The translations under genes and the position numbers were made by a program. Of a stretch of 64,000 nucleotides of DNA, positions 8,734 to 16,106 are shown one piece after another (position 1 is the stretch's first letter; each line of letters starts with the position of its first letter). This DNA comes from JAMXLO01 sp963749575 (GTDB taxonomy: Bacteria > Pseudomonadota > Alphaproteobacteria > Acetobacterales > Acetobacteraceae), in contig CAVVNM010000009.1 of NCBI GenBank assembly GCA_963749575.1, positions 186,001-250,000 on the forward strand. Reading direction: 5' to 3'. Below the pieces are notes generated by a model. It saw only the letters and a program-made list of their open reading frames with translations, searched no databases and was not told the origin of the DNA.

Positions 8734-9504
8734 CTACTGCGCGGTCATGCCGCCATCGATCACCAGCTCCGAGCCGGTGACCCAGGATGCTTCGTCGGAC
8801 GCCAGGAACAGCACGCCGTTGGCGATATCCAGGGCGGTGCCGAGCCGACCCATCGGCGTGCGATCGAGCAGCACCTGGCGCACGGCCGGATCGTTGAAGC
8901 GGTGCATGGTCAGCGGCGTATCCGCATAGCCCGGATGCACTGAATTGATGCGGATATTCTCCCGCGCGTATTGCAGCGCCGCCGACTTGGTGAAGATCGT
9001 GATGGCGCCCTTGGCGGCCGAATAGGCCGGCGAGGTGGGACTGCCGACAAGGCCCATCACCGAGGACGTGTTGATGATCGACCCGCCGCCGCCTTTGCGC
9101 ATGGCCGGGATCGCGGTGCGGGTGCCCAGGAACACTCCCTTGGCATGGACGTTGAGTTCGCGGTCCCAGATGTCCACGGTGATGTCCTCGACCTTGCCGG
9201 GAAACGAGACGCCGGCGTTGTTGAACAGGATGTCCAGCCGTCCGTGCGCCGCCAGCACCGCGTCCACCACCTGGGCCCAGTTCTGCTCCGATGTCACGTC
9301 GAGGTGCAGGTAACGGGCGTCATGGCCCTCGGCGCGCAGGGCAGCAGCTGCGCGCTCGCCCAGCTCATCGCGGATGTCGGTCAGCACCACTTTCGCGCCC
9401 TCGCGCACGAACAGCTGCGCCGCCGCGCCGCCGAAGCCCATCAGCTCGCCCTTGATCGCAGCCGCCGCGCCGGTCAGCAACGCCACCTTGCCCTGGAGTC
9501 GCAT
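8734..9504 (-). CDS. Short-chain dehydrogenase/reductase
   Basis: An NAD(P)-dependent SDR oxidoreductase of 256 residues. The Rossmann start is KVALLTGAAA, but the usual TGxxxGxG loop is widened by an insertion (AIKGELMGFGG) before the first helix. Other family motifs are NNAG, Ser in NTSSVMG and the YxxxK pair in AYSAAKGA, so the catalytic set is complete. The substrate is unknown. ATG 9504 is favoured over an in-frame GTG at 9522 because of the GGGGA just upstream. A truncated copy of the start of this gene and its leader lies at 15755-15925. Confidence 0.9.
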   Translation of the reverse strand: MRLQGKVALLTGAAAAIKGELMGFGGAAAQLFVREGAKVVLTDIRDELGERAAAALRAEGHDARYLHLDVTSEQNWAQVVDAVLAAHGRLDILFNNAGVSFPGKVEDITVDIWDRELNVHAKGVFLGTRTAIPAMRKGGGGSIINTSSVMGLVGSPTSPAYSAAKGAITIFTKSAALQYARENIRINSVHPGYADTPLTMHRFNDPAVRQVLLDRTPMGRLGTALDIANGVLFLASDEASWVTGSELVIDGGMTAQ

Positions 9505-9754
9505 CTTCGTTCCCCGCTTCACCGTTGATCGGCGGGAGGATGCGCCAGTTCGGGTCGTGCCTCCATTGGTGGAGTGCGGGGCGGATCAGAACGACGGCGA
9601 GGCTGCGAGGTGGGGAATCTGGACTGAATCGTGATAAATACGCATTGTCACTCCGTCGGGGCTGACCGACGCTCGCCTGCTCCGGCGAGCGCCATCGGCA
9701 TACCCGGCGTCAACGTCCGACTGAGACGCACGAGAAGATAAAGGGAAGCTCCAA

Positions 9755-11065
9755 ATGTCTGCATCGATTCGAGGAACAGCCGTGCCGTGGTGGAAGGAAC
9801 CCACCAAGGACCAATGGTACGCCTATACCGCGGCGTGGCTGGGCTGGACGCTGGATGCGTTCGATTTCACAGTGTTCCTGCTGATCATGGCGCCGATCGC
9901 GCAGGAATTCGGCGTACCGCTGATCGATGTCACCGCGATCTTCACGGTCACCCTGATCATGCGTCTGAGCGGGGCGACGGCTGCTGGTTGGTTGGCCGAC
10001 CGCCTGGGACGCCGGGCGCCGCTGATGATCTCGATCCTGTGGTACTCGCTCTGCAACCTCCTCGCGGGCTTCTCGCCCAGTTTCGCATTCCTGTTCGTGG
10101 TCCGGGCGCTGCTGGGCATCGGGATGGGCGCGGAATGGCCGGCTGGCGCGGCGCTGGCCATGGAGTCCTGGCCGGCACGCTCGCGCGGCTTCATGTCCGG
10201 CGTGCTGCAAGGTTCATGGGGGCTGGGCTTTGCGCTGTCGGCGGCTGCTTTCGGCCTGCTGTACTCACCGCTGGAAGCCTGGCATAAAGGCTATGGCTGG
10301 CGTGGCATGCTGATCCTGGGCGTGCTGCCGGCCTTGGCGGTCGTTTGGATCCGGATCTACGTGAAGGAGCCGGAAGTCTGGACCGAGAACAAGAAGATCC
10401 AGGACACGACCCGGAAGCAGGTGTCGCTGCCGCTGTTCGCCATCTTCAAGCGGAAATACCTGTTCAACACCTTTACCGGCTGCCTGTGGATGGCCGCGAA
10501 TTTCTGGGTCTACTACGCGATCTGGGCCATGCTGGGCACTTATCTGCAAAAGGAGCTGGGCTGGACGCCGGCGCAGGTTGCGGTCCCGGTATTCTGGGGC
10601 AACATCGTCACCTTCGCGGCCTCTTGCTTCTGGGGAGCGGTGTCGGAAAAGATCGGCCGCCGCTGGGCGCTGATGATCCCCACCTTCATCTCGATCTTCA
10701 TCGCGCCGCTGTATCTTTCGACGACCGATCCAACCATGTTCCTGATCTTGTTCATGGCGATGATCTGTTTCGTCGGCGGCAAGGATGCCCTCAATCCGGG
10801 CTGGTTGTCGGAACGCTATCCGACGGAGGTCCGGGCGACGGCGGCGGGCTTCGTGTATCACCAGGGTGCGGTGTGGGGTGCTTTCGTCGCGCCGATATTG
10901 ACCTACTTCGCGGTCAATCAGCACATGGGCTTCGCCAAGCCGATGCTGTACGCCACGGTCGGGTCACTGATCGTGTATGTCGTCGCGGTGTTCCTTGGGC
11001 CGGAAACCAAGGGCAAGGAGTTGACCGCCGAACTGGAGATCTTCGGGCAGGAAGAATACCCGTAA
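9755..11065 (+). CDS. MFS transporter, sialate/carboxylate:H+ symporter type
   Basis: A major facilitator of 436 residues with about twelve hydrophobic segments. The cytoplasmic signature GWLADRLGRRAP lies between helices 2 and 3, with a second copy (SEKIGRRWAL) in the C-terminal half. WLGWTLDAFDFTVF in helix 1 and ALLGIGMGAEWPAG in helix 4 resemble transporters of sialic acid, lactate or aromatic acids. AAGGGAAG precedes the ATG. It is divergent from the SDR gene, so the 250-bp gap probably holds both promoters. Nearby hydroxyacid and aldolase genes fit uptake of an organic acid, which is inference. Confidence 0.88.
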   Translation: MSASIRGTAVPWWKEPTKDQWYAYTAAWLGWTLDAFDFTVFLLIMAPIAQEFGVPLIDVTAIFTVTLIMRLSGATAAGWLADRLGRRAPLMISILWYSLCNLLAGFSPSFAFLFVVRALLGIGMGAEWPAGAALAMESWPARSRGFMSGVLQGSWGLGFALSAAAFGLLYSPLEAWHKGYGWRGMLILGVLPALAVVWIRIYVKEPEVWTENKKIQDTTRKQVSLPLFAIFKRKYLFNTFTGCLWMAANFWVYYAIWAMLGTYLQKELGWTPAQVAVPVFWGNIVTFAASCFWGAVSEKIGRRWALMIPTFISIFIAPLYLSTTDPTMFLILFMAMICFVGGKDALNPGWLSERYPTEVRATAAGFVYHQGAVWGAFVAPILTYFAVNQHMGFAKPMLYATVGSLIVYVVAVFLGPETKGKELTAELEIFGQEEYP

Positions 11066-11089
11066 CGTTTCGCGGCGGCGTCAGGACAG

Positions 11090-11117
11090 CGGCCGGGGCG
11101 TTGGCTTCGGCCGTTTT
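11090..11117 (+). terminator. Possible rho-independent terminator after the MFS gene
   Basis: A short CGGCCG / CGGCCG stem (11090-11095 and 11108-11113) is followed by TTTTCC, 25 bases after the transporter stop codon. The stem is short and the T-run brief. Confidence 0.4.
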
Positions 11118-11277
11118 CCTGTGTCGGATACCGGTGCTTGAGGTAAATGCACCGAACTTCCTCGGTGAACACCTCGGGCCAATTGTCGTGGCGCTCGCGT
11201 CGGCTGCGGGCGCGCGCCGCCAGATGAAGGCACGGCGCAGGACGATGAGGTCCCGCGCCCGCTCCAGGGGTCTGGCG

Positions 11278-11697
11278 CTACCAGGAGCCGGTGTTGGCCA
11301 TACTGGTCCAGGGTTCGGCAGGCGGCAGCGCGCCGCCGGCCTGCAGCAGCTCGAGGGAGATGCCGTCCGGCGTGCGGATGAAGGCCATGCGGCCGTCACG
11401 CGGCGGGCGGTTGATCGTTACGCCGCGGGCGATGAAGGCGTTGCAGGTGTCGTAGATGTTGTCCACGGCGTAGGCGAGATGCCCGAAATTACGGCCGCCG
11501 GTGTAAGGCTCGGGGTCCCAGTTGTAGGTGAGTTCCAAGGCAGCCGCCTCGTCGCCGGGGGCGGCGAGGAACACGTTGGTGTAGCGGCCCTTCTCGTCCG
11601 GACGGCGGCGGATCTCGTGCAGGCCGAGCACCTCGAAGAAGGCGATGCTGTCCTCCAGCGAACTGACGCGGATCATGGTGTGCAGATATTTGGTCAT
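11278..11697 (-). CDS. gloA: Lactoylglutathione lyase (glyoxalase I)
   Basis: Glyoxalase I converts the methylglyoxal-glutathione hemithioacetal to S-lactoylglutathione. The 139-residue product keeps all four metal ligands of the family: His6 (KYLHTMIRV), Glu55 (ALELTYNW), His73 (FGHLAYAVD) and Glu116 (ISLELLQ). LELTYNWD is closely like E. coli GloA, which favours the nickel-type enzyme. Compared with E. coli it has a C-terminal extension of about ten residues. The start at ATG 11697 gives the canonical N-terminus. It is convergent with the MFS gene upstream in the window. Confidence 0.92.
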   Translation of the reverse strand: MTKYLHTMIRVSSLEDSIAFFEVLGLHEIRRRPDEKGRYTNVFLAAPGDEAAALELTYNWDPEPYTGGRNFGHLAYAVDNIYDTCNAFIARGVTINRPPRDGRMAFIRTPDGISLELLQAGGALPPAEPWTSMANTGSW

Positions 11698-12050
11698 GGC
11701 GTGTCCTCGGGTCAGGGGTCGGCGTGTTCGTGGCGGCGCAGCAGGCGGGTCGAGATGTGGCGACGAGGATGATATCAGCCGTGGAGCAAGGAAGTGAACT
11801 GCCTGGGCTGATTGCCAGACCGGCTTCTTGGCTTGCCAGCAGTACCACCGCCTGATTTCGGGAGCAGGATCAGGCCTCCGGATGGACTGCTTTGGTGGAA
11901 ACCGGACCTTGGGATCTGTGGTGCGGCGCCGGCGACCTTCGTCGTGGCGCAGGCATATTCCAGAGGCAGGCAACCAGACACTGACCCTGTTGCACTCGGT
12001 AGTGCTTCGGTAGTGCTAAAGTTACATTCTCAGGTTACGAATCTTGAACG
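11698..12050. other. Intergenic stretch without a supported gene
   Basis: About 350 bases between gloA and a membrane-protein gene on the other strand. Open frames here have no ribosome-binding site and no recognisable protein. Base composition is lower in GC than the neighbours. A short direct repeat (GGTAGTGCT, near 11998-12017) lies just before the next gene. The stretch should contain the gloA promoter and possibly that of the next gene. Confidence 0.5.
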
Positions 12051-12581
12051 ATGAGCCCAGCGCTCGTAATTCTCTGCCTTACGCGGCGTTGGGGTTGGAA
12101 GGTCGCGCTGGCCAGTGCCGTCATCGGCACCGCTGCCGCGCCGATGATCTTCGAGTTTCCCTTCGATCTGATCGTCATGGCGCGGACTAACCCGCCGATC
12201 CCGACCCATCCGATATTGTATCGGCAGCTTTTCTTCCTGCCGTTGTTCCTGGTCCAGTTGTCAACGATGTCGCTGCTGACGTTGCTGCCTTCGATGCGGG
12301 TGACCGCGTACTCATCTTACGCGGTGGCGGGGATGTTTATAGTATTCGCGGTCTGGGCTGCATTGGGGTTCGCCTTTCCCGCGGAACCGCTACCGCTCGC
12401 GCTGAGCGTCATCTCGAAGATCCTGTGCTTCGTAACGGCGATCATGCTGTTTGTCTGGAGGGAGGGCGGGGAAGTCTCTGGAGCTGGCCTAGCTACAGCA
12501 GATGATTTGAGCTCGAACTGCTACCCCACTCTGCCCAATCCGGCGCGGCGCGGCATCCAGGGTGGAGATCTCCTGCGGTAG
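12051..12581 (+). CDS. Integral membrane protein of unknown function, possibly N-terminally shortened
   Basis: A 176-residue protein with four hydrophobic segments (roughly residues 18-40, 60-80, 88-110 and 115-135). The most distinctive part reads APMIFEFPFDLIVMARTNPP. The hydrophobic core looks like a conserved family, but the predicted start lacks a ribosome-binding site and falls directly before the first full segment. The tail after FVWREGG is hydrophilic and looks unconserved. The gene may therefore be a fragment of a longer membrane protein. The whole 12.0-13.8 kb region is lower in GC than its surroundings. Confidence 0.45.
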   Translation: MSPALVILCLTRRWGWKVALASAVIGTAAAPMIFEFPFDLIVMARTNPPIPTHPILYRQLFFLPLFLVQLSTMSLLTLLPSMRVTAYSSYAVAGMFIVFAVWAALGFAFPAEPLPLALSVISKILCFVTAIMLFVWREGGEVSGAGLATADDLSSNCYPTLPNPARRGIQGGDLLR

Positions 12582-12661
12582 GCGAAGGGACGCTCGGGGT
12601 GTCTTTGGGCACCTCGGATTGAGCTCGGCGTCGCGCGCCGAAGTAAGTGCCTTCTCGGCAT

Positions 12662-13195
12662 CTAATCCTGTGTGGTCCTTTTTCCTGCTTTCCAGGCACG
12701 GACCTTATCGGTCAGCCCGTCATGGTCCCCTAGCGGACGCTCCGGCACGTCGTCCCACCAGTCCGCTCGCATCGGCTTTCGCTCCGGATTGCGTGGATAA
12801 TAGATGCGGTTCTCAGGCTTATGGGTTTCGCCGACGATTAGAAGGCGCACCTCCGCGTCGGTGTTGTTGAGGAAGCTGTGGGCGAGTCCGGTTCCAGCCG
12901 GGAAACCGACGCCGTCACCCGGTCGCAAACGATAGAGCCGGCCATCGAGCCACACATCGGGAGTGCCCTCAATCACATAAACGAACTCCTCCTCCGCGCT
13001 TTCAGCGTGGGGGAAGGAAGTGCGGCGACCAGGCAACAGCCGTTGGTGATGAATGCCCAGCGCACTGAGGCCAAAATGCCGGCCGAAGGGCGCATTGATG
13101 TGCAGCAATTCGTCGTCGCCCTTGTAGCGATTGTCGTCCGGGCCTTCCATCTCGGTCCAATGCGAGATGCAGGGTGGACGAGCTGCCAACGCCAT
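12662..13195 (-). CDS. Cupin-domain protein
   Basis: A single-domain cupin of 177 residues. The two cupin motifs are visible: one around PHAESAEEEFVYVIEG and a second around PGDGVGFPAGTGLAHSFLNN, which includes the late His. This suggests a metal-binding barrel of the kind found in dioxygenases, isomerases and sugar-acid enzymes; the exact reaction is not clear. ATG 13195 is chosen because GGGAGG stands five bases upstream; an in-frame ATG at 13219 has no such site. A broken DUF3617-like gene lies immediately upstream on the same strand. Confidence 0.8.
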   Translation of the reverse strand: MALAARPPCISHWTEMEGPDDNRYKGDDELLHINAPFGRHFGLSALGIHHQRLLPGRRTSFPHAESAEEEFVYVIEGTPDVWLDGRLYRLRPGDGVGFPAGTGLAHSFLNNTDAEVRLLIVGETHKPENRIYYPRNPERKPMRADWWDDVPERPLGDHDGLTDKVRAWKAGKRTTQD

Positions 13196-13234
13196 AGTGG
13201 CCTCCCAGACAAACACCATTGACAGTAGCCAACG

Positions 13235-13708
13235 GCAATCCCCCGCGCCAGACTGAAAAATCTTCCGTCGACCGGGAGCGGGCGAAGGGCCGGAAGGGCG
13301 GAGCGGAAGGTGGAAGTCCCGTCGAGGGTTTCACCGTGATATTGCAGGACCCATTCCTCCACGAGCGAGCCTTTTGGCGTGATGCAGGACATAGACCAGC
13401 CTATCGTCCCGCCGTTCACGTTGGTCTTATCGATCTTGCAGGGATGGTCAGCATCACGCGGTGTGGATGACCCCTGCGCTATCGGGGGAAACGGGTTGGC
13501 CGAGGTAATACACGCGGCACGGCTCATGCCATGCGACGAGATCCGTACCCGGAGAAGGTGCCATCCCTGGTGGCAAACTCGCCACTCCCGGCATTTCTAT
13601 TGTATATTCCCATTTGCCAGGTTCTATCGGACCTTCGACGCTGGTCGCCCACGACCACAGTCATACCGCGACAATGACAGGAGCCGCTATCCGGAGTGGT
13701 GGCGCAGG
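13235..13708 (-). pseudogene. Broken DUF3617-family gene
   Basis: Two different minus-strand frames together spell a DUF3617-like secreted protein. The first half reads VEGPIEPGKWEYTIEMPGV and continues to about TDLVAWHEPC. The second half, in another frame, reads ACITSANPFPPI and then KIDKTNVNGGTIGWSMSC, with EEWVLQYHGETLDGT after it, as in DUF3617 proteins. The join is near 13505-13520. The signal-peptide region (APVIVAV) is interrupted by an in-frame TGA near 13660, and the C-terminus shifts frame again before a likely GDC end near 13236. Several lesions make real decay likely. Confidence 0.65.
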
Positions 13709-13833
13709 TCACATCGTCGATCAGCCTACCAATAGGGTCCTGACCGCAACGCAGCGGCTCACGCGGTAGCTGATGGACAGCCCTAACGAGGGTCGCCGCA
13801 TTCAACCGGTCAAAGCCACTGTGCCGAGGTACG

Positions 13834-14769
13834 CTAGTACCCCGCTGCGATATCGACCACCTGCAGCAGCCCCCGGCCCGCCTCGAAGCTGCGGATACTC
13901 GCCGCGATCTCGGTCACGAGTTGAGCAACTGTCGGCCGCCGCGCGACGTGCGGCATCACGGTGACTTTCGGGTGCAGCCAAAGCGGGCTTGTCGGCGGCA
14001 GGGGTTCAGGCCACAGCGCGTCCAAAGCGGCATACGACAACTGCCCCGAATCGAGCGCGGCGATCAGATCCTCAGCCACCACATGCTTGCCGCGCCCGAC
14101 ATTCACCAGCATCGCCCCTCGCGGCATCATGGCAAAGGTGCGCGCGCAGAATATGCCCTCCGTTTCCCTGGTGAGCGGCAAGAGGCAAACCGCGATGTCG
14201 GTCTGCTGAAGAAACGGCTCCAGTTGGTCGGGGCCGTGATAGATTGCAACGTCGCCTTCGTCCCGCTTATGCCGAACCCAGGCCGAGACCTTGAACCCGA
14301 GCGACTTCAACACGAGCGCCGGCGCTTTCGCCATCATGCCGAAGCCGAGGAATCCGATACGCCTTTGCTCGGGTCGCATAATTGTCGTGCGGCGCCACTC
14401 CCGCTTGGCCTGCGCCGCCTGATAGCCGGGCATATCGCGATGCAAACGAAGGACGTGCATAACGACGTATTCCGTCATCATCGGATCGCCGCCCGGCGGC
14501 TCGACCTTGCATAGCGGGGCCTGCGGCAGTTTTGGATGGTTAATGAACGATTTAACCCCGGCAGAGCGGCTGAACATGGCTTTCAAATTCGGAAAATTGG
14601 GCAGCGAAGCGAAATCGGGGTGCATGAAGGCGAGATAGTCGATATCCGCCAAATTCCCCGCGTCAGGCCAGATGCGGATTGCCAAATCGGGAAGCTGTTC
14701 GCCGAACGTGTCGCGCCATGCCGTGGCGTTACCGATATGTTTGTCGAGATCAACGATGAGCAACGCCAT
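13834..14769 (-). CDS. ghrA: 2-hydroxyacid dehydrogenase, glyoxylate/hydroxypyruvate reductase A type
   Basis: An NAD(P)H-dependent D-2-hydroxyacid dehydrogenase of 311 residues, the length of E. coli GhrA (312). The nucleotide-binding motif is GFLGFGMMA (residues 139-147). Catalytic residues are Arg226 in NVGRGKHV, an acidic residue in ALDALWPEPLP, and His274 in MPHVARR, replacing the usual PHIA. The enzyme would reduce glyoxylate or hydroxypyruvate. AGGAG stands six bases before ATG 14769. It lies downstream of an amidohydrolase gene on the same strand, which may share its transcript. Confidence 0.86.
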   Translation of the reverse strand: MALLIVDLDKHIGNATAWRDTFGEQLPDLAIRIWPDAGNLADIDYLAFMHPDFASLPNFPNLKAMFSRSAGVKSFINHPKLPQAPLCKVEPPGGDPMMTEYVVMHVLRLHRDMPGYQAAQAKREWRRTTIMRPEQRRIGFLGFGMMAKAPALVLKSLGFKVSAWVRHKRDEGDVAIYHGPDQLEPFLQQTDIAVCLLPLTRETEGIFCARTFAMMPRGAMLVNVGRGKHVVAEDLIAALDSGQLSYAALDALWPEPLPPTSPLWLHPKVTVMPHVARRPTVAQLVTEIAASIRSFEAGRGLLQVVDIAAGY

Positions 14770-14842
14770 AACCGTCTCCTGAGCCATTCGATCAGTGCTG
14801 TAGCCGTCAGCGTGTGACGTGGTCGGTTCGCCCGTGGTCGCG

Positions 14843-15670
14843 TTACCACTTGTAGACTTTTTGCAACGTCCCGCCCATGAGCGCCGCCTTGTCGCTCTCG
14901 GACAGGCGTTTGGTATCGCGGAACGGCGCGACGCCCTGTTCATAAGTCAGCATGCCGATGGTCCGCGTCCAGTCGGTGCCCCACATGCAGCGATCCAGCC
15001 CGAACGCATCGATGACCCGAAGCACCGGCTCCCAGATGTCGTCGTACGGGAACGGCTGGTGCGACATTGTGCAGGCACCGCTGACCTTCACCCTTACGTT
15101 CGCGTATTGGGCCAACGCGAGCAGCTTCGGTAGATCAGCCCAGACATCGGCCGGAACCGGCGGGCGAGCGGGTTGCAGCAGGCCGAGATGGTCGATCACG
15201 ATCACCGTATCGGGGTGTCGCTGGATGTGCGGCAGGCCTTTGTCCAGGATGCCCCAACAAAGCAAATTGACCGGCAAACCATGTTTGGCGGCAGCAGCGA
15301 AAGCACGGTTCAGGCCGGGATGGTCGGCGTCCATCGGCAGGCCGTCGCGCATACGGATGCGAATGCCGCGCGCGCCCTGCGTCGCCGCCCATTTCGCCAC
15401 CACATCGTCAATCGCCGGATCGGTCGCGTCGACCGGCGTCACGACCCGGAATTTGTCCGGATAGGTGTTGTACACCTCGAGCGCGTAGCTCGGATCGTAT
15501 TCATAGGCGCTGAACGACGACACCATGATCGCACCGTCGACGCCCACACTGTTCATCGCAGCGACCATTTCCTCGCCGGTGGCGGAGTCGAGTCCGTGCG
15601 AGGGACTGGCCCACGGTCGGCCGGGATGATTTCGATCGAACGGATGAACCTGAACATCAATGATTGGCAT
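14843..15670 (-). CDS. Amidohydrolase-family metal-dependent hydrolase
   Basis: A TIM-barrel amidohydrolase (Amidohydro_2 type) of 275 residues. The N-terminal metal site is PIIDVQVHPFD, later ligand motifs are VIDHLGLL and the C-terminal Asp in WGTDWTR. Related enzymes are 2-pyrone-4,6-dicarboxylate lactonase, 4-sulfomuconolactone hydrolase and decarboxylases such as ACMSD. The first HxH pair is reduced to QVH, as in lactonase members. AGGAGG stands seven bases before ATG 15670. Together with ghrA, the cupin and the nearby transporter it suggests catabolism of an aromatic or sugar acid; that is inference. Confidence 0.8.
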   Translation of the reverse strand: MPIIDVQVHPFDRNHPGRPWASPSHGLDSATGEEMVAAMNSVGVDGAIMVSSFSAYEYDPSYALEVYNTYPDKFRVVTPVDATDPAIDDVVAKWAATQGARGIRIRMRDGLPMDADHPGLNRAFAAAAKHGLPVNLLCWGILDKGLPHIQRHPDTVIVIDHLGLLQPARPPVPADVWADLPKLLALAQYANVRVKVSGACTMSHQPFPYDDIWEPVLRVIDAFGLDRCMWGTDWTRTIGMLTYEQGVAPFRDTKRLSESDKAALMGGTLQKVYKW

Positions 15671-15754
15671 GGCAGTCCTCCTACCTGTTCGACCCATTGT
15701 TCGTGCAACGGCGATCAGTTCATGCGACGGGATTAGCGGTTGCAACGGTGTAGC

Positions 15755-15925
15755 GATCGGTCAGCACCACCTGGCGCCCTCGGGCACGACCAGATGCGCC
15801 GCCGCGCCGCCGTGCCGGTCAGCAGCGCTACCTTGCCCTGGAGCCGCATTGTGTCCTCCCGTTGTTGCGGTTGATCGGCGGCAGGATGCGCCATTTCGTG
15901 TCCTGCCTCCATCGGCGGAGTGCGG
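15755..15925 (-). pseudogene. Remnant of a duplicated SDR gene and its leader
   Basis: This stretch matches the 5' end of the SDR gene at 8734-9504 together with its upstream leader (about 9377-9578). The first codons read MRLQGKVALLTG as in the intact copy. About 36 bases of the glycine-rich-loop region and a few single bases are then missing, and the similarity ends about 90 bases into the gene. The leader similarity extends through GAGTGCGG near 15918-15925. It encodes no complete protein. Confidence 0.8.
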
Positions 15926-16106
15926 TCCAGCTTGAAGCGGAAGCGCTCGCCCCCCACAGTCGGTCGCTGAGCGGTATCGAAATGTTTGAGCAGGGGACGG
16001 CAAGAGGTCACAGACGTGCCCGACCGAGGCCGGGTTCCGCCACTGTAAGGCGCACCGAATTTGCCTGCCACATCTTAGCGGGACGCCAGCCTCATCGTCG
16101 CGATAT

